Positions 22,358-32,930 of a stretch of 64,000 bases of DNA are shown one piece after another. Source of the DNA: Cricetomys ansorgei (taxonomy: Eukaryota; Chordata; Mammalia; Rodentia; Nesomyidae); assembly GCA_026225945.1 (NCBI GenBank), contig JAMJFZ010000711.1:4961501-5025500 (forward strand), read 5' to 3'. Under the pieces are notes generated by a model. The model did no database searches. It worked only from the letters and a program-made list of their open reading frames with translations, and was not told the origin of the DNA. The stretch's first letter is position 1, and each line of letters starts with the position of its first letter. Position numbers and translations under genes: made by a program.

Positions 22358-22590
22358 TTTTTAAAGATTTATTATATTTTAAAACCTATGCGTTTATGTG
22401 TGTGGTTGTGTGGATATATGCTCTCGTGATTGGACGAGCTCTCAGGGGCCCAAAGAGAGCATCAGATCCTCTCTGGAGCTGCAATTATTAGCAGTTGTGA
22501 GCTGCCTAACATGGGTGCTGGGAGTTGAGCTCGGATCCTCTGGAAGGACACCACACACTCTTTACCTCACAACCATCTCTCCAGCCCACC
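22358..22590 (-). repeat. B2-family SINE
   Basis: 'aaagatttattatattttaa', 'gagctcggatcctctggaag' and 'ctcacaaccatctctccagc'. Confidence 0.9.
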
Positions 22591-22650
22591 ATTTTTTTGT
22601 GGTGCTGGGGTAGAACCCAGGGAATCCTTTAAGCCAACCATGAGTCACAC
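22591..22650 (-). repeat. ID-like scrap
   Basis: 'ggtgctggggtagaacccag' fits the reversed B-box side of an ID/B4 element. Confidence 0.5.
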
Positions 22651-22849
22651 TCCCACTCTGGCTGGTGAAGCAGTCAAGTTGCTTAGGGATGACATAGAGT
22701 TCTATTTCTTGATCTTGGTGGTAGTCACAACCATTTTTACCTTGTAGTCATTCACTGCATTATACATTTCTATATTTTGACTTTTCTAAGCATGTATTCT
22801 ATTTTTCAGTCTGGTGGAAGGTCATAAAGCTATGACCGAGGCAATATAA

Positions 22850-23010
22850 TTACAAGTGTGAGGCAGTTCAGAGTTACAGAGTTAACGGCTAGCCTGGGCT
22901 ACAGGGAGACCCTATAAAAGAAAGTGAGAAAGAGGGGAGAGGAATAGAAAAAAAGAAGGGATGGGGGAGGGAGGGAGGGAGAGATGGAGGAAAAAAGAAG
23001 AAAAAGACGT
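22850..23010 (+). repeat. B1 3' fragment followed by a purine-rich tail
   Basis: 'ggctagcctgggctacaggg' and 'agaccctataaaag', then about 90 bases rich in A and G. Confidence 0.6.
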
Positions 23011-23149
23011 TGAAAGAAGTCTCCTCTGTATGCAGAAGGCAAATGTGGTGCAATGTCACGTTGGTGCAAATGTCGGGTGTGTTGGCACGGGAGCATTCAC
23101 CAACTTTTCTGTAAGTCTGAACATTTACTTTTATTTTTAATTAATTAAT

Positions 23150-23250
23150 GAATTAGAGACAAGGTCTTACTGTGTAGCCCTGGCTGTCCTGGAACTGCTG
23201 TCCTGGAACTTGTCATATAGACCAGGCTGGCCTTGAACACATGCTTCCTG
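23150..23250 (-). repeat. B1 SINE with internal duplication
   Basis: 'acaaggtcttactgtgtagc' and 'accaggctggccttgaacac'. The B1 word 'ctgtcctggaact' occurs twice in a row, a small tandem duplication inside the element. Confidence 0.85.
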
Positions 23251-23339
23251 AATGAACTGTTTTGAATGGACTTCTCCTAAAGCTACTTCCTATTTCAAAT
23301 CCTGTTCCTTCTGGCTAACCCCTTCTTGATAGTCCTTGT

Positions 23340-23880
23340 TGTGGGGTATTCACCAGAGAAGACTGCTCAGACATAGGTTTAAGCCAATAGAAAGCCTTTA
23401 TCAGCCGGCCAGTGACTACATCCAGTGTTCAGGATCCCAGTGTAGCCCAGAGTCTTCCTCAGGATGAGCTTTTAAGCAAAAGCCATGTTCTGGGTTCACA
23501 TACTTCAGTTCACAAGAACAGTTAGCCAGAAGCAGAACTACAGAAGCTTAAAAGCAAGGTTAGTACATTTTGAGACTTTATGGACTTTACACTATAGACT
23601 TTGATGCATTAGGCCTGTGTTTTAGTTTTGGAAGGTGGTGCTGTCTTTGTGCCTGCATGGCACTTCCATCATGGAGTCAGTTATGCTAAGGTTTCAGGGC
23701 CTACTAAGTTCTGGGGCCCTGTCACAGTCCTGTGCACTCTGTGGGGCTCCAGTTCCTTTTCTCCAACCTTCTTCTGGACTGCTCCTACCAGGGTTCTCAA
23801 CAGCAAAACTGGTTTACTTAGTGTCCAGTGATGTCACACGAGTCACTCAAATTCCAGTCCTCACTTATTATTTGTGACAT
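23340..23880 (-). repeat. Possible LTR remnant, minus orientation
   Basis: 'gccaatagaaagcctttatc' reads on the minus strand as AATAAA-like polyadenylation context ('ataaaggctttctattgg'). The CT/GT-mixed rest has the texture of an LTR. No partner LTR or primer-binding site is seen. Confidence 0.3.
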
Positions 23881-24179
23881 TTTGTTCTGCTCATCTCTGC
23901 CCTCCCAGACACGTTTTCTAGCACGCAGGTCATGTGCTCAGGGCCTGGGGACATAGTTACGTGTTTGTCCAGCATGCACAAGGCCCTGAGTTGGATTTCC
24001 ACCACCTCAGGGTATATACTTGACTGACATCTTACTATCCAGATGCTTCTCTCTGCCCTGACCCCTCCATGTTGGAGTGGTTTCTCCCAGTTCTGTCCCC
24101 TCGCCTGTAATGAGCAACTCAAATTTTTACTTAATTTTTTTTTTCAGTAAGACTTTATTTGGCCATCTTTGTCTTTCTT

Positions 24180-24402
24180 AGTTATAATTTTTTATTATTT
24201 TAAATTGTGTGTATGTGTGTGCCTGTGCTATATTCATGTTTGTATTGGGGGTGGGGTGGGGTTCAAGGCCAGAAACATCAGATCCTCTAGAGCTGGCATT
24301 GTATGCACTTGTAAGCCATGTTTCAGGGCGCTTACAGAGGCACTCCGGTCCTCTGTACGAACAGCATGTGCGCTTAGCTGCTGAGCTGTTTCTTCAGCCC
24401 CT
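24180..24402 (-). repeat. B2-family SINE
   Basis: 'acatcagatcctctagagct', then 'gctgctgagctgtttcttca' and 'gcccc' at the head. Confidence 0.86.
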
Positions 24403-24459
24403 GGCTGCTCTTACGTTACCCTATGCCTCTTAATTAGTTTTCTTTGTATGTCTTTAACA

Positions 24460-24840
24460 TTGTGATGGCTGTTTTGGGTTGTCAACTTGATGGACTACAT
24501 CTGACATTGTCTAAAAACCAGCAGCTGAATACACCTACGAGTGATTTTTCTTGATAGATTCATAAATCCATGTCTTTTGAGCTGGGAAGATCCTTCTTAA
24601 ATCTGGGCCATACCTTCTGGTGACAGTTTATATAAAGGACATGGAAGAACTCTTGCTGGTAAGTCTATGCCTTCAGTGACATTAGAACCTACTTCTTTAG
24701 GATTCTGACATATACTGAAGACCAGCTGAGACACTGAGCCTTGTAGAGAGAACAAATACTAGATTATTGAACCCTTTGTTGGTAAACAGCTCTCATTGGA
24801 CTAGCTGGACCACAGCTTGTAAGTCAATCAAATACATCCA
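24460..24840 (+). repeat. Rodent LINE-1-type 3' end
   Basis: 'ggctgttttgggttgtcaac', 'taaatctgggccatacctt', 'tatactgaagaccagctgag' and 'ggactagctggaccacagc' occur in the order seen in a widespread rodent repeat 3' end. The exact subfamily is uncertain. Confidence 0.7.
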
Positions 24841-24851
24841 ATATATTTGTA

Positions 24852-24855
<4 letters not shown>

Positions 24856-24893
<38 letters not shown>
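24856..24893. repeat. (GT)n microsatellite
   Basis: Uninterrupted GT repeat. Confidence 0.96.
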
Positions 24894-24895
<2 letters not shown>

Positions 24896-24899
24896 CTTG

Positions 24900-25042
24900 T
24901 TTATGAGGCAGGGTCTCTCTACATAGCTCTGCCTGGCTTAGAACTTGCTAAGTAGACCAGGCTGGCATAGAATTTACAGATGTCTCTCTGCCTCTGCCTC
25001 TCAAGTGCTGGGGTTAAAGGTGTGAGCCACCGTACCTACCCT
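24900..25042 (-). repeat. B1 SINE
   Basis: 'cagggtctctctacatagct', 'gctaagtagaccaggctggc' and 'ctgcctctcaagtgctgggg'. Confidence 0.93.
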
Positions 25043-25059
25043 TAGAATATAAATTTCAA

Positions 25060-25165
25060 AAGAGAGGTATTTGTTTGTCACTGCTGCATGTCCAGAGTTT
25101 GGAATAGTACCTGCACACATGAAGCACTCAACCCATTTTGTTGAGTGACTAATGAATTGTAGAGT
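25060..25165 (+). repeat. L2 3'-end remnant
   Basis: 'ttgtcactgctgcatgtcca', 'agtacctgcacacatgaagc' and 'ttgttgagtgactaatgaat' follow the L2 3' end. Confidence 0.55.
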
Positions 25166-25384
25166 AAAATCCACAGTCTTGCTTAGGTTGTCTTCTTCTA
25201 GCCTTTCTGTTCTCATTTCATATTTCTTTCAATTCTCTGATCATAGCAAGCTCTTCTCCAACTCTGGCTTAGAAGCTTTGGCATAGGGGCTTCATTGTAG
25301 GAGCTCTGACTTAGGGATTTGTAGTTGCTTTTCACTCTGCTGAGAAAATTCTTTTAAGGCTTTTTCTATAAATGACTCATTCTT
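25166..25384. other. Unique sequence
   Basis: I see no gene or repeat. Confidence 0.35.
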
Positions 25385-25545
25385 GGCCAGACCTGGTGGT
25401 GCATGCCTTTAATCCCAGCTCTTGGGGAGCAGAGGCAAGCGGAACTCTGTATGTTCGAGGTCAGCCTGATCTATAGAGTGAATTCTAGGATAGCCAGAGT
25501 TACAAAAGATGAACCTTGTCTTGAAAAAAAATCATAAAAAAAGAA
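25385..25545 (+). repeat. B1 SINE
   Basis: 'tggtggtgcatgcctttaat', 'tgttcgaggtcagcctgatc' and an A-rich tail. Confidence 0.94.
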
Positions 25546-25555
25546 AAGAAAAATC

Positions 25556-25577
25556 AATGATGATGATGATGATGATA
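25556..25577. repeat. (GAT)n microsatellite
   Basis: Seven GAT units. Confidence 0.93.
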
Positions 25578-25689
25578 TTAAAGATAACTCATCCTTATTA
25601 TTCAGGCTCAATCTAAATGTTTTGGGGGAAAGGTCTACTCTGACCACTCTGCTTCTATATTTGCCTCTATGGCTCTCCTTAGTTACTAT

Positions 25690-25816
25690 TTTTTGACTTA
25701 GTTTTGTTTTGAGATAGGCAGGTCTCTTACCCAGGCAGGTCTTGAACTTATTATGATCCTGCTCCTCAGCCTCCCAAGTGCTAGGATTATAGGTGTGTGC
25801 CACCATACCCAGCCCA
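25690..25816 (-). repeat. Old B1/proto-B1 SINE
   Basis: 'gcaggtcttgaacttattat', 'tcagcctcccaagtgctagg' and 'ataggtgtgtgccaccatac' suit an early 7SL-derived monomer. Confidence 0.82.
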
Positions 25817-25899
25817 ATTACTCTTTTATGTATTTCCTCTTTATTTCTGTCATCAGATTTCTCAAGAACTTCCTATTTGATACGTGTCATGTCTTTGTT

Positions 25900-26028
25900 T
25901 GTCTACCTTTGTAATATGTAAGCTTCACAAGGGAAGGTCTAGCGTGTCTTTCTAATATATAAACCCTTAAGATCCTGCACGGGCCTGGCACATATTGGTT
26001 GTTTAATAAAAGTCTATTGAATGAATGG
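25900..26028 (+). repeat. L2 3'-end remnant
   Basis: 'cttcacaagggaaggtctag', 'cgggcctggcacatattggt' and 'tctattgaatgaatggc', including the diagnostic TGAA-repeat terminus. Confidence 0.7.
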
Positions 26029-26262
26029 CAGGGGAAGAATAGCTCAGTTGGTAAAGTGCTCGTCTTGTAAGTATAAAGACATGAGCCTGATCCCCAGAAC
26101 CCACATAGGAAGAAAGCCAATCAAAGTGGTTGGAGAAGCACTAGGGAGAAGACAGGCAGATCTGTGGGGCTCACTGGTTGCCAGTAGACTTGAGAGACTT
26201 GTCTCAAGAAGATGGACCTCAGGTTGCTTTCTGGCCTCCATATGCATGTGTTCGTTCTCTCC
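26029..26262 (+). repeat. B4-family SINE
   Basis: 'aatagctcagttggtaaagt', 'cctgatccccagaacccaca', the B1-like middle and 'cttgtctcaagaagatggac'. It abuts the L2 terminus. Confidence 0.85.
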
Positions 26263-26266
26263 CCCC

Positions 26267-26335
<69 letters not shown>

Positions 26336-26342
26336 ACACGTG
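26263..26342. repeat. Compound (C)n-(CT)n-(CA)n microsatellite
   Basis: Tail of the B4 copy: a C run, then a CT run, then a CA run. Confidence 0.96.
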
Positions 26343-27167
26343 TATGGGGTCTTTTGAATGGATGAACAGATGAAGGGATAAGCAAATAAAGAAAACAACT
26401 TTGCCAGTCTTTAAGGCAAGATATCATGACAAATGAAGAGGTAGAGCCATTACTACTAGTAAGAGAACAACAGACATTTGTCTTGATGCATTAAAATCCA
26501 AGAATGAATGAAATCTCAATATTCCTTATAAGATCTTTTCCCCATTGAGTGTTTGGCCAGATCCTGAGGGAAAAGAACACATGTAGCAATAGACCACCTG
26601 TGCCAAATGGACTCGCTTTGGTGGACTAATGAGGGGCGGCTTGAATGTGTGGTTATGGACCATTAAAGGTGGCTGGCCTTTGAGACCAACTAAATAGTGC
26701 TTGAAATAATGATAGCTATATGGGAAGAGGAATGGGAAGGGGGCTTCCGGGTACACTGTGTGTTTTTCCAGGTCATCTATTATTATTACCATTGCTCTAT
26801 GTATGAAAGCAAATTTTAAAATTAGAGGAAGACCAAACCTAAAGGGGGAGGGGGGAGAAGCCATAAAAGAGAAAGATATAACCTGAAGTTGCCTGGCACT
26901 TTCCTGGGAGGAAGAACCACTAAGGGCCAGACACTCTACTTAAAGGACCCTAATGAATCTCCTAATAGCTATGTGTGAGAAATATGATAAGAAATATGAC
27001 ATGATCGATAACCAGTTCCTTTTCTGATCTGGCTTTGATTCCCAGAACCCACATGGCAGTTTAACATGCTCTCTTTAAAATGCTATTTTTCTGTTTGGAA
27101 AACTCTCAACTACCTAATATAACAAACAGCTCCCCCACCTCACCAACTTCATACAAGAGTTAATATC
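26343..27167. other. Unique sequence, no supported gene
   Basis: A 112-codon minus frame at 26,526-26,864 has no recognisable family. I see no other structure. Confidence 0.4.
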
Positions 27168-27270
27168 TGTGAGTTTTTCATGTCTGTAGTCACAACACTT
27201 GGGAATTGGAGACAGGTGTGTTTGAGTTTTAATCCACGTGGGTTACACAATGAGAAACTGTCTGGAAAAA
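27168..27270 (+). repeat. Worn B1-like SINE
   Basis: 'gtagtcacaacacttgggaa' and 'ggttacacaatgagaaactg', then an A tail. Confidence 0.55.
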
Positions 27271-28734
27271 AAAAGTCATACCACAGTCCAGACCAGGCTG
27301 AAGGTAAGCAGAGGAGAGGGTATACAGCCCAGGGCTCTGCTGAGCCCCATGACAGAAGGAAGTGTGAGCATGGAGAACAGAGAATGGATTATGCATGGGC
27401 CAGGCCTGGAGGCACTGTTGATCACTTCTGCTTCTATACTAATGAGTAGAATCAGTAACGCGCTGGCCTACCTGCAAGAGAAGCCAGGTAATGCAGTCTT
27501 CCTGTGTGGTTAGGAAAAGGAAAATGTCTTGACTAACTCTCAGCCTCTACCCACTAGTGTGATAGTCATACAAGGTTTGGTTGGCTGCTACACAGTCTCT
27601 TCAATTAGCAGAGACCAGAGAGAGAGCATTATTAGAACAAGGTTTCGTGGTGGCGAGGGCAGGCTCCCTCCTTCCAACAACTATTCTTGCCTTCAGGGAG
27701 AATCTTTAGGGACTTTCCACGCAAGGCAAGATATATGTGTTCCAGACAGATGGGTGTCTTAATCTTCTAATGTTTCTAAAAAGAAGCTGCTTCTGGGTGG
27801 TGTACATCTTATCTAATTCATAGAAGGTGGAGAGAGTTGCTGTCTGCTGGATCTAAAGAAGGCATAAATGATCAAAGTTTCTGTGCTTGTTAAAGTGACT
27901 TGTATTTGGCTTTTGTTGTGGTCAGAGTTTCTAGCAAGTGCCCTTCCAGCTGTGACCTTCTCCTATAACTTGAGTCAAGGGCATGCTTAGAAGGGAGGGT
28001 TTGTGTATTCCTAGCTAACTTTAGTGTACAGTTAATCTATAAAAGATAGACTTCAATGAACAGCTAATCCTTAAGAGATAGTGTAGGCAGGAGATAGGAG
28101 CAACACCTTAGAACTGGGTCAGGGTGGGGGTGTGTGTGATGTGCACCTGCAGTGTACTGAAGATTAAATGGATGCTTTAAAGAGTTTAGCTCAGCATCTT
28201 TGCACTTGGAGCAAGGGTTCAATTTTATCATGTTATATTTTTCTGTGAGCTAGTTATAGTGCCAATTATTTTCATTTCATTTCGGATTAAAAAAAAAAAC
28301 GTATTCCAAGAAGCTGTTACTTGTTGCATGACTAGTAAATAGCAGAATGAACATTAAATCTAAGGATGTACTTCTTGTAAGTACCTGAAAAACACACATT
28401 TTTACTTTTAAGGACAGTCACAATTTTTTTGGTTTGTTACTAAATCACACTATACCCTTATCATTTGCCACTAATAAAAGAATCCTGACTAGTCACTGCT
28501 AAAGGTGTTATCCCTACTATATAGCTGCAGGCCCTGTGTCTTACACCAGCGATCTCTAAGTAGAGTGTACAGAATAAGCCACTAAGGTGTGTAACTTCTA
28601 AGAATTTTTATGTTTGTCATAACTTCTACTTACGTCTGTTATTTAAATAACAAACACACTTCTGTTAATTTGGATTGGAATCCTTATAGCAGCTTTGCTT
28701 TTTTGATCTTTTACCATGTTAGATGGCTGAACCT
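27271..28734. other. Unique sequence, no supported gene
   Basis: Overlapping short frames on the plus strand near 27.2-27.7 kb have no known domain or good splice context. I see nothing else. Confidence 0.4.
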
Positions 28735-28795
28735 AGAACCTTATACTTGCCAGACAAGCACTCTGCCAAGGAGCAACATTGCCAGAGTGATTTTT
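28735..28795 (-). repeat. ID-like fragment
   Basis: 'cctagaaccttatacttgcc' and 'agacaagcactctgccaagg' fit a reversed ID unit. Confidence 0.6.
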
Positions 28796-28799
28796 TTTT

Positions 28800-28922
28800 T
28801 TAAAAAAACTTTTTATTTTAAGATGGTCTTGCTAAATTGCACAAACTGGCCTGGGACTTTCTATCTAGCCTCCTGCTTCAGCCTCCTGAATAGCTGGGAT
28901 TACAGAACTGCTTGACCATCTC
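28800..28922 (-). repeat. Old B1 SINE
   Basis: 'aaactggcctgggactttct' and 'ttcagcctcctgaatagctg' followed by 'ggattacag'. Confidence 0.78.
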
Positions 28923-28975
28923 ACTGGAATCCTCAGCCAAACCTTATATTTGGTGCTCGGTATAAATGGAGGTTT

Positions 28976-29087
28976 GGAGCCAGTGAAACATCTCATCTGT
29001 AATGGTGTTTGTTTAGAAGTTCAGTGATCTGAGTGTGAGCTAGCATCCCACGTGGTGGAAAGAACCAACTCATGAAAGTTGTCCTCT

Positions 29088-29090
<3 letters not shown>
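28976..29090 (+). repeat. tRNA-derived rodent SINE
   Basis: 'gtggtggaaagaaccaactc' and 'atgaaagttgtcctctaaac' lead into a CA tail. Confidence 0.78.
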
Positions 29091-29135
<45 letters not shown>

Positions 29136-29186
29136 AGAAAAAGAGAGAGAGTGAGAGAGAGAGAGGAGAGAGAGAGGAGAGAGAAA
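29091..29186. repeat. Compound (CA)n-(GA)n microsatellite
   Basis: A CA run passes into GAGA with 'gagaggagagagag' interruptions. Confidence 0.95.
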
Positions 29187-29387
29187 TGTAAAAAATATAA
29201 ATGGAGTTTTTGTCATTGATGGTACTTAGTGATATATCTCAATCTTGTATGAGATTTATAGACTTTTAAAAAAATGAGCTTTTACCAAATTAAATCTCAT
29301 AAAAATAACAACCATTTTTAAATGATTGCTTCCCTAAAAAAAAAATGTATAAATTGAATATGGTATGTAGAAAAATAGCAGAACTGA

Positions 29388-29450
29388 GAATTTCTCCTTC
29401 TTTCTTCCTCCTCCTCTCCTCTTTCTCCTCCTCCTCCTCTCCTCCTCCTT
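29388..29450. repeat. Polypyrimidine (CTC)n tract
   Basis: 'ctcctcctcctctcctcctc' within about 60 C/T-only bases, at the tail end of a reversed SINE. Confidence 0.93.
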
Positions 29451-29621
29451 CATGTGCATGTATATGTGTATGTGGGTACCCCCAGAGACCAGAAGAAGCT
29501 GTCAGATTTCCTGGAGCTGAAATTATAGTTGTGACCTGCCCAGTGTGGGTGCTAAGAACCAAATGAGGGTCCTTTAGAAGAACAACAATCACTCCTAGGC
29601 ACTGAAGCATCTCTCCAGCCC
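29451..29621 (-). repeat. B2/B3-family SINE
   Basis: 'agaccagaagaagctgtcag', 'tgtgggtgctaagaaccaaa' and 'gcatctctccagccc'. Confidence 0.9.
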
Positions 29622-29631
29622 TGTTTGTCAT

Positions 29632-29720
29632 GTTTGAGACAGCTTGTTATCTAATCCTGGCTGTTCCAGTACTTTGTATCCCAGGCTGGCCTTGAACTCA
29701 CAGTGAGCCTCCTCATGTAT
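29632..29720 (-). repeat. B1 SINE, truncated
   Basis: 'gtttgagacagcttgttatc' and 'cccaggctggccttgaactc'. Confidence 0.8.
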
Positions 29721-29859
29721 GGTGCTTTTGGGTGCAGGTGTGGGTGCCATTCACCTTTTAGGTCTGAGTCTCACCAGATAGACCAGGCTGGCTGGCTATT
29801 TTTATCTCCCAGCACTGTGTGCCACATCTATGCACAGCTCCCAGGGATGGGACCTGACT

Positions 29860-29886
29860 GGGGGTAGGGGTGGGGGTGGGGGCGGG
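29860..29886 (+). other. G-quadruplex motif
   Basis: Five G-runs of 3-5 bases, separated by loops of one or two bases ('gggggtaggggtggggg' and on). This satisfies the usual G3+ N1-7 quadruplex rule with spare runs. Confidence 0.85.
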
Positions 29887-30130
29887 AATGAAGAGACGGA
29901 TGGACACACATGGACAGAAAGCTGGGATCAGGTGGACTAGGCTCTCAGCTAGAGAAACCTCATCACGTTTATTGTACAGAGTTGAGCACAAATGAAGGGT
30001 TGTTGCATGCAGCCGAACAAGGAGGCAGGGGTATGGTATACAGCGATAAAGCGGTTTAGCTAATTTCGGTAGGGGCAGTCTGTAGGGGAGCAATCTTCAG
30101 GCTTTAAATATCCAGGGTGGGGGACAGGAA
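29887..30130 (-). repeat. Possible LTR remnant, minus orientation
   Basis: 'cacgtttattgtacagagtt' reads on the minus strand as an AATAAA-type signal, with GC-mixed flanks. There is no partner LTR, so this is low confidence. Confidence 0.3.
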
Positions 30131-30279
30131 AGTCACAGTGGACATTTTCTGCACACACTATCAACATCCACACATTGAGCAAGGGAAGACTTTGCATTTT
30201 TCTCTGATCCTGAGGCAATGGGATCCTGACATGGCGGTGCCTATGTCAATAATACACATTTGCTTGGGACTTCCTCTGC

Positions 30280-30388
30280 TCCCTACAAGTGAGTCTGACT
30301 TTTTAACATGGTTTCTGGCTCCTGAACTCAGGTCCTCATGCCAGCATAGCAGTCACTTTATTGACTAACCTATCTCCTTTGCCCAGTG
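30280..30388 (-). repeat. tRNA-derived SINE fragment
   Basis: 'ctgaactcaggtcctcatgc' and 'ttgactaacctatctccttt' are the reversed head. Confidence 0.65.
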
Positions 30389-30904
30389 TAAGTATATATA
30401 TTTTCCCCCAAATAAAATTATTTCAACTTTTATTCTATCCATTAATTTAATTTTATAAGCTACATCTCATATTACCTACAGCAATACCCATAGCTTGAAA
30501 TGTACCTTACACATATTGTGGGTATATGTTAAAATTAACTTGAGATTATTGATTTAAAGAAAGGCTTTCTACCTTTTGCCAGTTGAGCCTTCTAGGCTGT
30601 GAACACAGTAGGACTCAGTACCTAGTCACTGCATAAGAGTTGGTCGCTATGCCAATGCAGACTCCTGATGTATATGTAACTTCCCTCATTTTACCTCAAA
30701 CAAACAACATAATCTGATCTCTTTGGAGACACTTTCTTGGTCTGGAATTACAAAATGCGCTGCAATTATAATAATGCTGGATCTAAAAGGCAGTCACAAT
30801 GCTGTGAGAAATCCTAGAAAGGCCTCTCTCTGGTCTTCTCTTTTCACTGTGACAGGGAAAACTGGGAAGAACTCCCTGACTTCTCCCAGCAAAACTCCCC
30901 TTGG
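30389..30904. other. Unique sequence
   Basis: I see no gene or recognisable repeat. Confidence 0.35.
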
Positions 30905-31085
30905 GCAGACCAGTAAGAGGGTTATGTGGGTGAAAGCACCTCTCCTGAAGCCTGACAACCTGAGTTTGACTCTTGGCCCAATGTGGTGGAAGAAGAGAAC
31001 TGATTTCTGTAAGTTGTCTTCTGACCTCCACATATATGTAATGGAACATGCCACCCAAAAACAAAACAAAACAAAAAAAAACAAA
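30905..31085 (+). repeat. tRNA-derived rodent SINE
   Basis: 'gacaacctgagtttgactct', 'gtggtggaagaagagaactg', 'gttgtcttctgacctccac' and an (AAAAC)n tail. Confidence 0.82.
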
Positions 31086-31369
31086 TGGAATTTAAAAAGT
31101 CTTTAAATCACATCATCGTGGGGCTTCCTACCTAAAGTCTCACAGTGAGCACTGATTCCTGTGCTGAGATCCCATCACTCTACCTGTAGGGTTCACTTCT
31201 TCTGTTCTGCACTCCTACAGGCACAGTATAATGCTCAACAGTGACTCTAGAGGCAGCTACTTTGCTGTGTCTGCCTGCCTGTTAAGTGCCATGCTCTGGT
31301 GGAGACAAAGCCTACTTAATTCATAGGCTCTGTCCTGCAGACTCTGACCTTAACTGTGCTACTAATCTT

Positions 31370-31500
31370 CTCTCAGGCTATCATGTCATCTGCGAAGTAG
31401 ACAAACACTTCCTAGGGCTGTTGTGAACACTATATGAGACAAGAGACCTTGAGAAAATATGTAGTTCATTTTAGGTGCTCAGTAGAGGTTATTTTCTTCA
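31370..31500 (+). repeat. MIR 3'-half remnant
   Basis: 'tgtcatctgcgaagtagaca', 'agggctgttgtgaacactat' and 'taggtgctcagtagaggtta' follow MIR to its end. Confidence 0.5.
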
Positions 31501-31569
31501 TTCTCTCACCCAAACACTAAATCCCTCTTTGGACATTTGTGAGTAAAAGAATGATGATTTACTTTTATT

Positions 31570-31599
31570 TTTAATTAATTAACTAATTAATTAATTAAG
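31570..31599. repeat. (TTAA)n microsatellite
   Basis: 'ttaattaattaactaattaa' forms the poly-A side of the reversed B1 beside it. Confidence 0.85.
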
Positions 31600-31736
31600 A
31601 GACAGGGTTTCTCTGTTGTAACTCTGGCTGCTCTGAAACTCACTCTGCAGACCAGGCTGGCCTGGCACTCAAGGAGATCCACCCACCTCTGCCTCCTGAG
31701 TGCTGGGATTAAAGATGTGCACCAGTGTCCTGGCTG
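31600..31736 (-). repeat. B1 SINE
   Basis: 'gacagggtttctctgttgta', 'gcagaccaggctggcctggc' and 'gagtgctgggattaaagatg'. Confidence 0.95.
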
Positions 31737-31787
31737 ATGATTTACTTTTTAAACTTCTAAGATTCTCTTGTCAAATATGACTTTTCA

Positions 31788-32150
31788 TTGAAAAAAGACT
31801 GCTTACTATGTCAGGTACTGTAGTAAGTACTTACCACTCATTTTTCTTTAATATTCACAACCATACGAAGGTCTGATAAAAATTCAAATTCAGTCAGGCA
31901 AGGCAGTCTGTACCAATAATCTTAGCTCAGACACAGGAGGATCATTCTAATTTCAAGGCCAGCTTGTTCTACACAACACATTCGTGCCAGCCAGCTACAT
32001 AGCAAGATCCTGTCTCAATAAATAAATACTCGAATGTCACGTGTAAGAAAACTGAGTTCTAGTAATTTACCTACAGTTGAAAGCTACAAACAATTGGAAC
32101 CCAGGATTTTCTGACTTTGGGACTCACAAACTTGTTGTCTGCAAAACATT
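31788..32150 (-). repeat. MIR remnant split by a B1 insertion
   Basis: The left part (31,788-31,880) has 'cttactatgtcaggtactgt' and 'attcacaaccatacgaagg'. The right part (32,037-32,150) resumes with 'gtgtaagaaaactgagttct' and 'attggaacccaggattttct'. Together they read as one reversed MIR, with the B1 in between. Confidence 0.6.
31892..32028 (+). repeat. B1 SINE inside a MIR
   Basis: 'aatttcaaggccagcttgtt' and 'agctacatagcaagatcctg'. Diverged, but younger than the MIR it interrupts. Confidence 0.82.
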
Positions 32151-32689
32151 AAATGTTTAAATAGCCAGTTTTCAGTCCTGCTTACAGCTAGCCTTGTGAT
32201 TTTTATTGACCAGCCCCAAATAAGCCCTATATATTTGAATTCAGAGCAAACACTGCCCAGGGCTTTCGCAAATACCTCCTGGAGACTCTTGTGTTACCTC
32301 CCCCACAAGGCTGTGCCCTCTGGAAGGCAATGTGCACAAAGTGCCAGGAATCAGATCCTTTGAAGTCTACAGCCATGCAATCAACCTGCCCAGGCACTGG
32401 CCCATCTGCCAGCTCTGAGTCAGCCAGAAGGCAGAAGGCCCTGAGGCCTAGATGTAATCAGTTCCTAAACAGGTCTGACTGCACCACCTCCTCCTTCCTT
32501 AGCTTGCCTTATCCTTCCAACTTGGCCTTAACACAAGAATCCTCCTGAGAGGGGAGCCTCACAGGGCACAATGACTCCCCCGAATGCTACCCTAACTGAC
32601 CAGAACTGATAGCCATACTTACTTTATAAATTGGTGACTGATTATAGCCATACTTAATTTACAAATATTTTGAGAATACTGAAGTGGAT
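32151..32689. other. Unique sequence, relatively GC-rich
   Basis: An 85-codon frame at 32,291-32,548 has no recognisable family. No CpG cluster or splice structure accompanies it. Confidence 0.4.
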
Positions 32690-32930
32690 TATAGACTCTG
32701 GAGTCAAATCAACCAGGGGTCAAGGTCCCAGCTTTGCAATACTGTTGTGCAAATTGTCCAATGACTATACATTTTAGTTTTCTCATTAACAAGTTGAGGG
32801 TGACAATATTAAGACTCTACTAAGCTGTTCAGATGAGATCAGATGATCAGATGAGAAAAATCAAATGGGAAATGCATGAAAGGTCCTTGGGACAGTGCCT
32901 TTACCCACAGTAAACTGTACTGTGTAGCCT
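32690..32930 (+). repeat. MIR SINE remnant, near full length
   Basis: 'tagactctggagtcaaatca', 'gtcaaggtcccagctttgca', 'acattttagttttctcatta' and 'gggacagtgcctttacccac' follow MIR from its tRNA head to its end. Confidence 0.65.
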
